A stretch of DNA of 64,000 nt from Neorhizobium alkalisoli (GTDB lineage: Bacteria; Pseudomonadota; Alphaproteobacteria; Rhizobiales; Rhizobiaceae): NCBI RefSeq assembly GCF_002968635.1, contig NZ_PVBN01000014.1, positions 95,618 through 159,617 on the forward strand, read 5' to 3'. Of the stretch, positions 25,616 to 34,789 are shown piece by piece (position 1 is the stretch's first letter; every line of letters starts with the position of its first letter). The notes beneath the pieces are model-generated. The model saw only the letters and a list, made by a program, of their open reading frames with translations. It was not told the origin of the DNA and did not search any database. The translations under genes and the position numbers were made by a program.

Positions 25616-26734
25616 ATGGCTGAGACTGGAGCCGAAGCAGCTCCGCTGCTGAAGGAAATCTTCAATCGCGAACGTCTCCAGCATTTCGCGGCGGAAACCG
25701 CTGCGGTCTATCCTGCATTCGACGGCGAAAGGTTTCTCGCCCTCGCCTCGCAAGATCTTGATGGTCTCAGCATCATGCAGCGGCTGCGACAGATCGCTGT
25801 CGCCTATCACGATGTCCTGCCGGGCAGCTTCGAGAAGAACGTCGAGATTTTCCAGGCGCTCGCGCCGCGCATCAACCACGGCTTCGCCTCCATGGTCCTG
25901 CCGGAGTATTTGGCGCTCTACGGTCAGGATCATTTCGACCTCTCCATGGAAGCGCTCGCCTTTTTCACCCGCTTCGGCTCGTCGGAATTCGCCATAAGAC
26001 ATTTCCTCCTGAAAGACCTCGAGCGGACGCTCAAGGTGATGGAGGGCTGGTCGCTCGACGAAAACGAGCATGTGCGACGCCTTTCGAGCGAAGGCTGCCG
26101 GCCGCGCCTCCCCTGGTCGTTCCAGTTGAAGGCGCTGATCGCCGATCCCTCACCGGTCGCGACGATTCTCGAAAACCTGAAGAGCGATCCGAGCCTCTAT
26201 GTCCGCAAATCCGTCGCCAACCACCTGAACGACATCACCAAGGATCATCCCGCCTGGGTGTTCGACAAGATCGCCGCGTGGGATCAGAACGATCCCCGCA
26301 CCGGCTGGATCATGAAACAGGCGCTCCGTACGCTCATCAAAAAGGGAGACAACCGCGCCCTTCACCTTTTCGGCGCCGGGCACAAGGCGCAGGTGACGGT
26401 CGATGCCTTTACGGTGACGCCCTCCGCGTTGAAGCTCGGCGGTTCGGTAAAGATCGCCGCAAGGCTCACCTCGACCGCCACCGAGCCGCAGAAGCTCGTC
26501 ATCGATTATGTCGTCCACTATGTGAAGAAGGCCGGCGGCACGTCGAAAAAGGTCTTCAAGTGGAAAGAGATCACGCTCGCGCCCGGTGCCGTGTCAGAAC
26601 TTGGGATCACCCGCGCCATCCGCGATTTCACCACCCGCGTCCATTATCCCGGACGGCACCCGGTCGAACTGATCGTCAATGGCGAGGTGTTGGCGCAGGG
26701 TGGTTTTGAACTGGTGGATAGATTTGGCGGCTAG
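25616..26734 (+). CDS. DNA alkylation repair protein (AlkD-like, HEAT-repeat)
   Basis: 372 aa. The helical core with DPSLYVRKSVANHLNDITKD and GWIMKQALRTLIKKGDNRAL is the HEAT-like region of AlkC/AlkD-type alkylpurine glycosylase relatives. A C-terminal beta-rich part (FTVTPSALKLGGSVKIAARL onward) is found in the longer members. ATG 25616 is preceded by AAGGTG. The product probably excises alkylated bases; the catalytic residues cannot be confirmed by eye. No stress-sigma promoter motif was found upstream, unlike the repair genes at 52-58 kb. Confidence 0.85.
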   Translation: MAETGAEAAPLLKEIFNRERLQHFAAETAAVYPAFDGERFLALASQDLDGLSIMQRLRQIAVAYHDVLPGSFEKNVEIFQALAPRINHGFASMVLPEYLALYGQDHFDLSMEALAFFTRFGSSEFAIRHFLLKDLERTLKVMEGWSLDENEHVRRLSSEGCRPRLPWSFQLKALIADPSPVATILENLKSDPSLYVRKSVANHLNDITKDHPAWVFDKIAAWDQNDPRTGWIMKQALRTLIKKGDNRALHLFGAGHKAQVTVDAFTVTPSALKLGGSVKIAARLTSTATEPQKLVIDYVVHYVKKAGGTSKKVFKWKEITLAPGAVSELGITRAIRDFTTRVHYPGRHPVELIVNGEVLAQGGFELVDRFGG

Positions 26735-26787
26735 TGCGGATACGGTTATTGCACATTAGAACGGTTCTGCGTTTTAAGCATATCGAC

Positions 26788-27492
26788 TCAGGCAGGCGGC
26801 GGGTCGCCCTTGATAGATTCCAAATAGGCATCATGCGTAACAATCCAGCTTTCCAGCTTGACTATTAAGTCTGTCCATATATGGACGTATTCGTACTCGA
26901 ACGTGTCCATGCAAAGCTCCACCAACTTGGGGTGGCTCTCCCCGTGTAAATCCATCCACTGGTTCGCGAAGCACGTTTCGTATTCATCGTGGTTAATCTT
27001 GGAGTAGCCGGAAACCATACCTTCATAATTCGGGTGGGCGCTTTCCGAGAGGACACTTTATATCTTTTCAATGCCAGGATACTGTTTGTTACACTTGCCG
27101 AAGATGGTGACAATATTAAGTGAATTCAGCTCTGTAGAACCATCGCGCGACCCAAGCAGCAGAGTGCTAGTCTTCTGGGAAAAGACGTGGAAATTGAGTT
27201 CACCTTCCAGCACCTGCTCAATGAGCTTATTCAAGTAAACGAGTATGGCCAGCGTTTCAAAGCCGCTACGAAGCAGGATACGAGAGCCAAGCCCATATCC
27301 TTGAATATGCAATGCATTCGATTGAGTAAGCAGGTCTGTCAGGCGACAAAATGTCGCCTCGCGTAACATCCAGCATCGGAAAGGAGCTTTCCATTTGTAC
27401 GCAACGGCGTTGCGCGCGAACAAGCCGCTAATCGGAATGCTCGGCATAAGCGATGCCTGCCAATTGGCGAGTTTCTGTTCAATTATGCCCAT
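26788..27492 (-). pseudogene. Unrecognised gene interrupted by one in-frame stop codon
   Basis: ATG 27492 opens MGIIEQKLANWQASLMPSIP and reads 144 codons to a TAA at 27058-27060. The same frame continues without any shift as SVLSESAHPNYEGMVSGYS and ends at 26788, so the intact product would be about 234 aa. The LSE-AHPN-G motif just after the stop is a recurring feature of a group of helical hypothetical proteins, so both halves look like one protein; TAA is one base from a Tyr codon (TAT/TAC). The segment is clearly richer in A+T than its neighbours, suggesting transfer. Whether the stop is real or a base error cannot be judged here. No function assigned. Confidence 0.7.
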
Positions 27493-27573
27493 CCACCACG
27501 CTTAGCAGACTTTTGGTTGGTCAGAAGTACATAATCGCCAGAACGCCGCCACCAAAACATCGCTGCTTGCCCC

Positions 27574-28593
27574 TCAAACCGCAAACACCTTCGCCCGCCG
27601 CAGCGTCACGAAACCACCATCCCCCGCCTTCACGAGGCGTTCCGGCTCGACGTCGAATTCCAGATGCTCGCCGGTCTCGGCCGTCGCCAAGACGCGGCGG
27701 CCGTCGGCGCGGTCGAGGACGCGGGTGATGCTGGCGGGAATGCCGGGACCCTGCAGCGACCAGTCGAGATCGGCCGGACGCGCATAAAGCTCGGCCTTGC
27801 CGTCGGCCATGCCGGAGACTTCGATCGCGGCGCCGCTGGCATAGGCCTTGCCGTCCCGCACTTCGGCGGCCAGCACATTCGCATCGCCCAGGAACTTCAT
27901 CACGAAGGACGTTTTCGGATCGCGGCAGACCTCTTCCGGCGTGCCCTGCTGAACGATCTGGCCGTCCTTCAAAATCACCACCCGGTCGGCGAGATCGAGC
28001 GCCTCTTCCTGATCGTGGGTCACAAACAGCGTGGTGATGCCGAGTTCGGAATGGATTTCGCGCAGCCAGCGGCGCAGGTCACGGCGCACATTGGCGTCGA
28101 GCGCCCCGAACGGCTCGTCGAGCAGCAACACCTTGGGATCGACGGCAAGGGCACGCGCGAGCGCCACCCGCTGCCGCTGGCCGCCGGAAATCTGCGCCGG
28201 GAACCGGTCCCCGAGGCCTTCGAGCCGAACGAGCCGCAAGAGATCCAAGACGCGGACATCGATCGCCGCCTTCTCGCGCTTCACCTTCGAGACCTTCATG
28301 CCGAAGGCGATGTTTTCCGCCACCGTCATGTGCGGAAAGAGCGCGTAATGCTGGAAGACGAAACCGACGCCGCGATCGCGCACCGGAATGTCGGTCGCAT
28401 CCTGATCGCCGAAATAGATGTGGCCTTGATCGGCATATTCGAGCCCGGCCACCATGCGCAGGATCGTCGTCTTGCCCGAACCGGAGGGCCCGAGGAGCGC
28501 GACGAGTTCGCCGCTTTCGATCTCCAGCGAGACGTCTTTCACCGCGCGGAAGGTTTCGAAGGTTTTAACGACGTGATCGAGGCGGATTTTCAT
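27574..28593 (-). CDS. cysA: Sulfate/thiosulfate ABC transporter ATP-binding protein CysA
   Basis: 339 aa ATPase of the sulfate importer. Walker A GPSGSGKTTI, Q-loop VFQHYALFPHMTV, signature ISGGQRQRVALARAL, Walker B VLLLDEPFGALDANVRRDLR and switch His in FVTHDQEEALDLADR are present. The FGALDANVR-DLR-WLREIH run is typical of CysA. A C-terminal TOBE-like domain ends the protein. It overlaps cysW by four bases and closes the operon. Confidence 0.95.
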   Translation of the reverse strand: MKIRLDHVVKTFETFRAVKDVSLEIESGELVALLGPSGSGKTTILRMVAGLEYADQGHIYFGDQDATDIPVRDRGVGFVFQHYALFPHMTVAENIAFGMKVSKVKREKAAIDVRVLDLLRLVRLEGLGDRFPAQISGGQRQRVALARALAVDPKVLLLDEPFGALDANVRRDLRRWLREIHSELGITTLFVTHDQEEALDLADRVVILKDGQIVQQGTPEEVCRDPKTSFVMKFLGDANVLAAEVRDGKAYASGAAIEVSGMADGKAELYARPADLDWSLQGPGIPASITRVLDRADGRRVLATAETGEHLEFDVEPERLVKAGDGGFVTLRRAKVFAV

Positions 28594-29477
28594 GAGGTTT
28601 TCTCCGCAGGATTGGCGGCCAGTGCCGGACGGCGGACGCGGCCCGCGCCCTGGCGCTCCAGCGCCACCTTGGCGATGATGGTGAAGACGGCGATCAGAGC
28701 CAGGATGGAGGCCGAGGCGAAGGCGCCCGCCGCCTGGTAGTCGTGATAGAGCAGCTCGATATGCAGCGGCAGCGTGTTGGTCTGGCCGCGGATATTGCCG
28801 GAGACGACCGAGACCGCACCGAATTCACCCATGACGCGGGCATTGCAGAGCACGACGCCGTAGAGCAGCGCCCATTTGATGTTCGGCAGCGTCACCGAGA
28901 AGAAGGTGCGCCAGCCGGAAGCGCCGAGCGAGGTCGCCGCCTCCTCCAGATCGCGCCCCTGCGCCTGCATGAGCGGGATCAGTTCCCGGGCGACGAAAGG
29001 CGCGGTGACGAACATCGAGGCGAGGATGATGCCGGGGATCGCGAACAGGATCTTGATCCCGTATTCGTCCAGCACCGGGCCGAAAATGCCCTGCAGGCCA
29101 TAGACGAAGAGATAGGCGACGCCCGCGACGATCGGCGACACCGAGAACGGGATTTCGATGACCACCAGCAGGAAACGCTTGCCCCGGAAGTCGAACTTGG
29201 TGATCGCCCAGGCCGCCGCAACACCGAAGGCCGTATTGATCGGCACGGCGACGAGCGCCGCAAGCACGGTGAGCATGATCGCGTGCCGCGTATCCGGATG
29301 TGTGATCGTATCGCGATAGACCTGCCAGCCTTTGGCGAAGGCTTCGACGCCGATGATGATCAGCGGCGCGAGGATCAGGAAAGCGCCGAGGACGAGGACG
29401 ATGCCGATCAGCGCGCGGCGAAAGAGCGGCTGGTCGCCGACGCGCGGCGGTTTGCGGCGGGTAACGGGAGTGCTCAT
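28590..29477 (-). CDS. cysW: Sulfate ABC transporter permease CysW
   Basis: 295 aa inner-membrane permease. ALIGIVLVLGAFLILAPLII is the first helix; the cytoplasmic coupling loop is LEEAATSLGASGWRTFFSVT, and NARVMGEFGAVSVVSGNIRG is a CysW signature. It starts two bases after cysT stops. Confidence 0.95.
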   Translation of the reverse strand: MSTPVTRRKPPRVGDQPLFRRALIGIVLVLGAFLILAPLIIIGVEAFAKGWQVYRDTITHPDTRHAIMLTVLAALVAVPINTAFGVAAAWAITKFDFRGKRFLLVVIEIPFSVSPIVAGVAYLFVYGLQGIFGPVLDEYGIKILFAIPGIILASMFVTAPFVARELIPLMQAQGRDLEEAATSLGASGWRTFFSVTLPNIKWALLYGVVLCNARVMGEFGAVSVVSGNIRGQTNTLPLHIELLYHDYQAAGAFASASILALIAVFTIIAKVALERQGAGRVRRPALAANPAEKTS

Positions 29478-29479
29478 GA

Positions 29480-30301
29480 TCAGCTCCTCACCGTGTAGCG
29501 CAGCGCCCGCGACTGCATCCAGTTGGTGAGCGCGAGCATGAAGAACGCCGTCAGGAGCAGAACCGACGCGATCGCGGCCGCAGCCTGATAATCGTATTCC
29601 TCGAGCCGGATGAAGATCAGCAGTGCCGTAATTTCCGTCGACATCGGCTGGTTGCCGGCGATGAAGATGATCGCGCCGAACTCGCCGAGCGCCCTGGCGA
29701 AGGAGAGCGAGACACCAGCGAGCAGCGCGGGCGTCAGGAGCGGCAGGATGACCTTGCGGAAGATCGCCCAGTCAGAGCCGCCGAGCGATTGCGCCGCCTC
29801 TTCCAGCGCCGGGTCGAGATCCTCCAGCACCGGCTGCACCGTGCGCACGATGAAGGGCAGCGATGTGAAGCACATGGCGATCATGATGCCGAGCGGCGTA
29901 TAGGCCACCTTGATGCCGAGATCGCCGAGGATCGAGCCGAACCAGCCGTTGGTGGTGAACAGCGCCGTCAGCGCAATGCCGGCCACCGCCGTCGGCAGCG
30001 CGAAGGGAAGATCGACCATGGCATCGACGATGCGCCAGCCGGGAAAGCGGTAGCGCGTCAGCACCCAGGCAAGTGCCAGGCCGAAGAACAGGTTGAAGAC
30101 GGTGGCGCCGAGTGCCGAAAGAACCGTGACGCGGTAGCTCGCAAGCGCCCGGCTGGACGAAACGATCCGCCAGTAGTCCTCCGGCCCGAGGCTCGCCGCC
30201 TTGAAGACGAGTGCCGCCAGCGGCAACACGACGATCAGCCCGACATAGAACAGGGTCACGCCCAGCGACAAAGGCAATCCGGGCAGGACATTGCGTCTCA
30301 C
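29480..30301 (-). CDS. cysT: Sulfate ABC transporter permease CysT (CysU)
   Basis: 273 aa inner-membrane permease; MRRNVLPGLPLSLGVTLFYV is the typical N-terminus of this subunit. The coupling loop is LEEAAQSLGGSDWAIFRKVI, and ARALGEFGAIIFIAGNQP is a CysT signature. The SBP gene lies upstream, separated by a stable hairpin. Confidence 0.95.
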   Translation of the reverse strand: MRRNVLPGLPLSLGVTLFYVGLIVVLPLAALVFKAASLGPEDYWRIVSSSRALASYRVTVLSALGATVFNLFFGLALAWVLTRYRFPGWRIVDAMVDLPFALPTAVAGIALTALFTTNGWFGSILGDLGIKVAYTPLGIMIAMCFTSLPFIVRTVQPVLEDLDPALEEAAQSLGGSDWAIFRKVILPLLTPALLAGVSLSFARALGEFGAIIFIAGNQPMSTEITALLIFIRLEEYDYQAAAAIASVLLLTAFFMLALTNWMQSRALRYTVRS

Positions 30302-30341
30302 GCAGCTATTTCCTCTCTACACGGCCGAAAGACATGGCAAA

Positions 30342-30367
30342 GCCCGGCGGACTTTCGTCCGCCGGGC
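30342..30367 (-). terminator. Intercistronic hairpin between sbp and cysT
   Basis: GCCCGGCGGAC and GTCCGCCGGGC form a perfect 11-base stem with a four-base loop; on the minus strand a short TTT follows. It is likely to act as a partial terminator or 3' stabiliser, favouring binding-protein expression over permease expression. Confidence 0.75.
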
Positions 30368-30394
30368 AGGATCAAACGAATTCAGATGTGCGGA

Positions 30395-31393
30395 TTAGCG
30401 GCTACCGTAGAGCTTGTCGAGAGTGCCGCCGGATGCGAAGTGCTCGGACTGGATCTTCTGCCAGCCGCCGAACACGTCGTCGACCTTGACGAGCCGGATT
30501 TCCGGGAACTGCCCCTTGAATTCGGCGGCGATCTTCTCGTTGTTGACGCGGTGACCGAACTGGGCGGCGATCCTCTGGCCTTCCTCGGAATAGAGGAAGT
30601 CGAGGTAGGACTTGGCGAGCGCTTCCGTGCCGTGTTTCTTGGCGACCTTGTCGACGACGGCGACCGGGAATTCGGCGAGCAGGCTGACGGACGGGGTGAC
30701 GGCCTGAACCTTGTCGGCGCCGTATTGCTTGGCGATCCCGCGGGTCTCGGCCTCGAAGGTGATCAGTACGTCGCCCGTTTCGCGCTCGACGAAGGTGGTC
30801 GTGGCGGCACGGCCGCCGGTGTCGAAGACCGGGACGTTGTCGAAGATCTTGGTGATATAGGCCTCGATCTTCTCCTCATCGCCCTTGTAGGCCTCCTTGG
30901 CCCAGGCATAGGCCGCCAGATAGGTGTAGCGGGCGTTACCCGAGGTCTTCGGGTTCGGGAAGACGGCATGCACGTCGTCACGGGCGAGATCGGCCCAGTC
31001 CTTGATGTTCTTCGGATTGCCGGCGCGCACCAGGAAGGACGGGAAGGAATAGAAGGGCGAAGCGTTGTTCGGGAATGCCTTCGTCCAGTCCTTGGACACG
31101 AAACCGTTCTTGGCGAGGAAATCCACGTCGGTCGACTGGTTGAAGGTCACGACATCAGCTTCCAGCCCTTCGACGATGGAGCGAGCCTGCTTGGAAGTAC
31201 CGGCATGCGACTGGTCGATGGTGACGCCCGGATTGAGCTTCGTGAAAGCCTCGTTCTCGGCGACGAAAAGCTCGCGCGCGACGTCGTAGGATGCGTTGAG
31301 GAGTTTGTTCGGCTGCTGGGCCAGCGCGGGAGTGACGAAAAGCGCCGCCAAGGGGGCGACAAGTGCGGTGCCGAGGACGAGGAAACGGTTCAT
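30395..31393 (-). CDS. sbp: Sulfate-binding periplasmic protein
   Basis: 332 aa with a signal peptide (MNRFLVLGTALVAPLAALFV to ALA). The mature protein has LLNASYDVARELF near the start, and QSHAGTSKQARSIVEGLEAD and FPNPKTSGNARYTYLAAYAW are the conserved sulfate-site regions of the Sbp/CysP family. It is first in the sulfate operon. Confidence 0.95.
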   Translation of the reverse strand: MNRFLVLGTALVAPLAALFVTPALAQQPNKLLNASYDVARELFVAENEAFTKLNPGVTIDQSHAGTSKQARSIVEGLEADVVTFNQSTDVDFLAKNGFVSKDWTKAFPNNASPFYSFPSFLVRAGNPKNIKDWADLARDDVHAVFPNPKTSGNARYTYLAAYAWAKEAYKGDEEKIEAYITKIFDNVPVFDTGGRAATTTFVERETGDVLITFEAETRGIAKQYGADKVQAVTPSVSLLAEFPVAVVDKVAKKHGTEALAKSYLDFLYSEEGQRIAAQFGHRVNNEKIAAEFKGQFPEIRLVKVDDVFGGWQKIQSEHFASGGTLDKLYGSR

Positions 31394-31571
31394 GGATTTC
31401 TCCGGTGTTCGATGCTGGTGGAGAAACTACCGGGAGACGCAACCAACCGCGAGGAAGCCGGAACCCAGCTTGACCTCCTCCTTAGAAATTCCGTTCATTT
31501 TCCAGCCGCTTCAGCGATGGTTTTGTCCATCGGGGAGCAGGAACATCGCGTCCTCGATCAAGCGACGGACC

Positions 31572-32045
31572 TCAGCCGCGCCGGGCCGCCTCGATCGCCG
31601 CCACGTCGATCTTCTTCATGGTCATCATCGCATCGAAAGCTCGCTTTGCCTGACCGCCGCCGGCCGCGAGCGCTTCCAGCATTACCCGCGGCGTGATCTG
31701 CCAGGATACGCCCCACTTGTCCTTGCACCAGCCGCACTCGCTTTCCTGACCGCCATTGCCGACGATCGCGTTCCAGTAACGATCGGTTTCTTCCTGATCT
31801 TCGGTTGAGATCTGAAACGAGAAGGCTTCAGTCTGCTTGAACGTGGTCCCGCCGTTCAGGCCGACGCAGGGAATACCCGCAACGGTGAATTCGACGACCA
31901 GCACATCTCCCTCCTGACCGGATGGGTAATCTCCAGGCGCACGAATGACCGCGCCCACCGCACTGTCGGGAAAGGTCTCGGCGTAGAAGCGTGCGGCGGC
32001 CTCGGCCTCTTTGTCGTACCATACGCAGATCGTGTTCTTTGCCAT
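31572..32045 (-). CDS. VOC/PhnB-like (3-dmu-9_3-mt domain) protein
   Basis: 157 aa. MAKNTICVWYDKEAEAAARF and the central PCVGLNGGTTFKQTEAFSFQ with WGVSWQITPRVM match the PhnB-like branch of the glyoxalase/VOC fold. ATG 32045 is chosen because AGAAGGGA lies at good spacing; a longer frame upstream lacks one. Enzymatic role unknown for this branch. It is a single gene flanked by non-coding DNA. Confidence 0.85.
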   Translation of the reverse strand: MAKNTICVWYDKEAEAAARFYAETFPDSAVGAVIRAPGDYPSGQEGDVLVVEFTVAGIPCVGLNGGTTFKQTEAFSFQISTEDQEETDRYWNAIVGNGGQESECGWCKDKWGVSWQITPRVMLEALAAGGGQAKRAFDAMMTMKKIDVAAIEAARRG

Positions 32046-32529
32046 AGCTTGGTCCCTTCTCTCTTTGTTTCCCATCTCTCGCTGAGATAAGGCGCAAGCC
32101 ATCTTTCTCCAGCCCTGGAAGCCGGTTCACGCCTTTAATGAGAGCCAGCGAACCGGCGTCTGCGGGGATATTCGAGCAGGTTCGCAAAAATAATCTCGCT
32201 GACCTTCAACAACTTCCATAGAAGGGCCGCTTCCTTTCATCCCCGCCCCTCGCCGCTGCGCGACAATCATCCCGTCATCGGATGGGAACCGGGTTCGCGA
32301 ACCGGCCTCCTCCTCGGGTTTTCGGCTCGGTTCCGGTGATGGTCGAGAAAAATGATCCGAAGAGGGCTGGGAAATCCTCGAAAGATCACCGAAGCGGCCG
32401 GGGCAGGCAGACAAAATCTACCGACTACCCACATCACCCACTGCCTGCCCCACTCCCAACCATGCCGGTGTAGCCGGCGTGGCTAAACGTGTTGGTGAGG
32501 ACCTGCCAGATCCAAAGGACCGATCTCCA
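32046..32529. other. 484-base interval without a supported gene
   Basis: Short open frames on both strands are Ser/Pro/Arg-rich and have no ribosome sites or family resemblance. A 12-base palindrome, GGTTCGCGAACC, lies at 32292-32303. I see no RNA gene, promoter or terminator that I can support. Confidence 0.6.
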
Positions 32530-33417
32530 TCATCCGCCCGTCTTCTCCCGCAGCATCTGGATGATCGCGGAAAAATCGTCGCCGCCGTGGCCGGCCTTTT
32601 CGAACTCCGCATAAAGCTCCGCCGCGTGTCGTCCGAGCGGCGTGGCGGCACCCGTCTGCTTGGCTGCCTCCTGCGAAAGCGACAGGTCCTTCAGCATCAG
32701 CGCGGCGGCAAAGCCCGGCTTGTAGTCGTTATTGGCGGGCGAGGTCGGCACCGGGCCCGGCACCGGACAATAGGTGGTGAGCGACCAGCATTGGCCGGAC
32801 GAGGTCGACGCGACGTCGAACAGTGCCTGATGCGAAAGACCGAGCTTTTCTGCAAGTCCGAAGGCCTCGCAGACGCCGATCATCGAGATGCCGAGGATCA
32901 TGTTGTTGCAGATCTTCGCCGCCTGCCCCGCACCTGGAGCGCCGCAGTGAACGATCTTCTTGCCCATGGCTTCGAGGATCGGCCTTCCCATCGCAAACGC
33001 CTTTTCCGAACCGCCGACCATGAAGGTCAGCGTCCCGGCCGCCGCCCCGCCCGTGCCGCCCGAGACTGGCGCATCGAGCGCGCTGCAGTTCATCACCTCC
33101 GCCAGCTTGTGCGCCTTGCGGGCACTTTCCACATCGATGGTGGAGCAATCGATGACGAGCGTCCCCTCGGGCAGCAGCGTCGTCAGGTCGCTCCAGACCG
33201 CGGTGACATGCTGCCCCTTGGGCAGCATGGTGATGACGCATTCGGCATCGCTGACGGCTTCCGAAAGCGCGCCGGCGCCCTTGACGCCAGCAGCCACCGC
33301 GGCCTTCACGGAGGCCTCAGAAAGGTCGAAGCCGCGCACCTCATGACCGGCCTTCACCAGATTGGCGGCCATCGGTCCGCCCATGTTGCCGAGGCCCACG
33401 AATGCGATCTTGGTCAT
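32530..33417 (-). CDS. mmsB: 3-hydroxyisobutyrate dehydrogenase
   Basis: 295 aa NAD-dependent enzyme of valine catabolism (3-hydroxyisobutyrate to methylmalonate semialdehyde). FVGLGNMGGPMAANLVKAGH is the dinucleotide fold, DAPVSGGTGGAAAGTLTFMV the substrate signature, and the catalytic Lys is in GQAAKICNNMILG. It lies 61 bases after the 3-hydroxyisobutyryl-CoA hydrolase gene, whose product feeds it directly. Confidence 0.93.
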   Translation of the reverse strand: MTKIAFVGLGNMGGPMAANLVKAGHEVRGFDLSEASVKAAVAAGVKGAGALSEAVSDAECVITMLPKGQHVTAVWSDLTTLLPEGTLVIDCSTIDVESARKAHKLAEVMNCSALDAPVSGGTGGAAAGTLTFMVGGSEKAFAMGRPILEAMGKKIVHCGAPGAGQAAKICNNMILGISMIGVCEAFGLAEKLGLSHQALFDVASTSSGQCWSLTTYCPVPGPVPTSPANNDYKPGFAAALMLKDLSLSQEAAKQTGAATPLGRHAAELYAEFEKAGHGGDDFSAIIQMLREKTGG

Positions 33418-33478
33418 CTTTTCCTCCCGTCTGTTCTTTCTTCCTGCCCCATGTCGTCATCCCGAGGGCGGCATGCGC

Positions 33479-34558
33479 CTATAGCCGGTGGTCCGGAAAC
33501 AGAACCGGATGCCGCACGGCGAGGTATTTTTCCAGATCCGCCTCGCGCACCTCCTCGAGCGTTGCCGGCGACCATTTCGGATTGCGGTCCTTGTCGATGA
33601 TCGCCGCCCGAACCCCCTCGTAGAAGTCGTGGTTGTTCAGGAGTTCCGAGGCGACGGTGAACTCGCGCTCCAGGCATTCGACCAGGCTCGAACTTCCGCG
33701 CCCCAGACGCAGCAGCCGCAACGCCAGCTTGAGGCTGGTCGGAGAGCGCTTGGCGATGACCTCGCGGGCCGCTACCGCAAATTCATTATCCTCCTTGGCG
33801 AGGGCTTCGACAATCTCCTCCACCGTGTCGAAAGCAAAGCAGCGGTCGATCGGATCGCGATTGACCTCGAGCCGGCTCTCGCCCGGCACGACGGCGAAAC
33901 GGTCGATCACGGCACGCACCTGCTCGTCCGAGGCGCCGCCCTTCAGTTCGCCGAGTGTCTCGACCAGCACGTCGAGCCGCTCGGAGGGCACGCAGACATC
34001 CGCAAGACCGGCATAGATGGCGTCGGCCGCACCGATCACCTCGCCTGTCAGACCCATCCATGTACCCGCTTCGCCGGGCGCGCGCGGCAGGAGCCAGGTG
34101 GCACCGACATCCGGCACATATCCGATGCCGGTCTCCGGCATGGCGAGCCGCGTCCGCTCGGTCACGACGCGATGTTTGCCATGCGAGGCGACACCGACGC
34201 CGCCGCCCATAACGATGCCGTCCATCAGGGCGACATAGGGTTTGCCGTAGTGGGAAATGGCATAGTTGAGCGGAAACTCCTCCTGCCAGAACCGCGTCCT
34301 GTCCGCATCCTTCGCCTTGCCCATTTCATGAATGACGCGGATGTCGCCGCCGGCACACAGGCCCCGCTCGCCCTCTCCTTTCAGGATAAGGCAGGAAATG
34401 TCCGGGTCCGGCGCAAAACGCTCCATCGCCGTCTTCATGGCCCGCACCATCGCGAGGTTGAGGCTGTTCAGCGCCTTCGGACGGTTGAGCCGGACGACGG
34501 CGGCCGAGCCGATGCGGCCGGACAGGACTTCATCGATCTGCTGCGTGGTATCGGGCAT
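33479..34558 (-). CDS. 3-hydroxyisobutyryl-CoA hydrolase (enoyl-CoA hydratase/isomerase family)
   Basis: 359 aa, longer than ordinary enoyl-CoA hydratases and the usual size of HIBCH. GEGERGLCAGGDIRVIHEMG and MDGIVMGGGVGVASHGKHRV form the oxyanion-hole regions, and MPETGIGYVPDVGATWLLPR is the HIBCH hallmark. It hydrolyses 3-hydroxyisobutyryl-CoA in the valine pathway, and the dehydrogenase gene follows. Confidence 0.92.
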   Translation of the reverse strand: MPDTTQQIDEVLSGRIGSAAVVRLNRPKALNSLNLAMVRAMKTAMERFAPDPDISCLILKGEGERGLCAGGDIRVIHEMGKAKDADRTRFWQEEFPLNYAISHYGKPYVALMDGIVMGGGVGVASHGKHRVVTERTRLAMPETGIGYVPDVGATWLLPRAPGEAGTWMGLTGEVIGAADAIYAGLADVCVPSERLDVLVETLGELKGGASDEQVRAVIDRFAVVPGESRLEVNRDPIDRCFAFDTVEEIVEALAKEDNEFAVAAREVIAKRSPTSLKLALRLLRLGRGSSSLVECLEREFTVASELLNNHDFYEGVRAAIIDKDRNPKWSPATLEEVREADLEKYLAVRHPVLFPDHRL

Positions 34559-34598
34559 GCTGCTTCCTTCTTATTTAGGCCTTCGGCGTGGGAGAATT

Positions 34599-34740
34599 CC
34601 CTTCTCCTCAGCGGGGAGAAGTGCCGAGCGGATGCGAGGCGATGAGGGGGCCACGCGGCAAAACCCTAGTTTATAGCGCTTGTGCCCTTGCCCCCTCATC
34701 CGACCCTTCGGGCCACCTTCTCCCCGCTGGGGAGAAGGGG
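34599..34740. repeat. Imperfect inverted pair of intergenic repeats
   Basis: A unit with CTTCTCCTCAGCGGGGAGAA (34600-34622) and GATGAGGGGGC (to 34651) is repeated in opposite orientation as GCCCCCTCATCCG (from 34690) with TTCTCCCCGCTGGGGAGAAG ending near 34738. About 40 bases separate them. Sequences of this type are widespread between rhizobial genes. It fills most of the interval between the GMC oxidoreductase and HIBCH genes. Confidence 0.75.
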
Positions 34741-34789
34741 AAATCGCGCCGTCGTCGCCCACCTATCAGCCAATCTTTGACATCCCATC

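Noticed and set aside
31394..31571. Possible riboswitch or CysB site upstream of sbp
   Set aside because: No conserved riboswitch core or convincing inverted repeat could be recognised by eye.
32127..32414. A 95-codon frame in the 484-base interval
   Set aside because: Ser/Pro/Arg-rich, no ribosome site, no conserved pattern.
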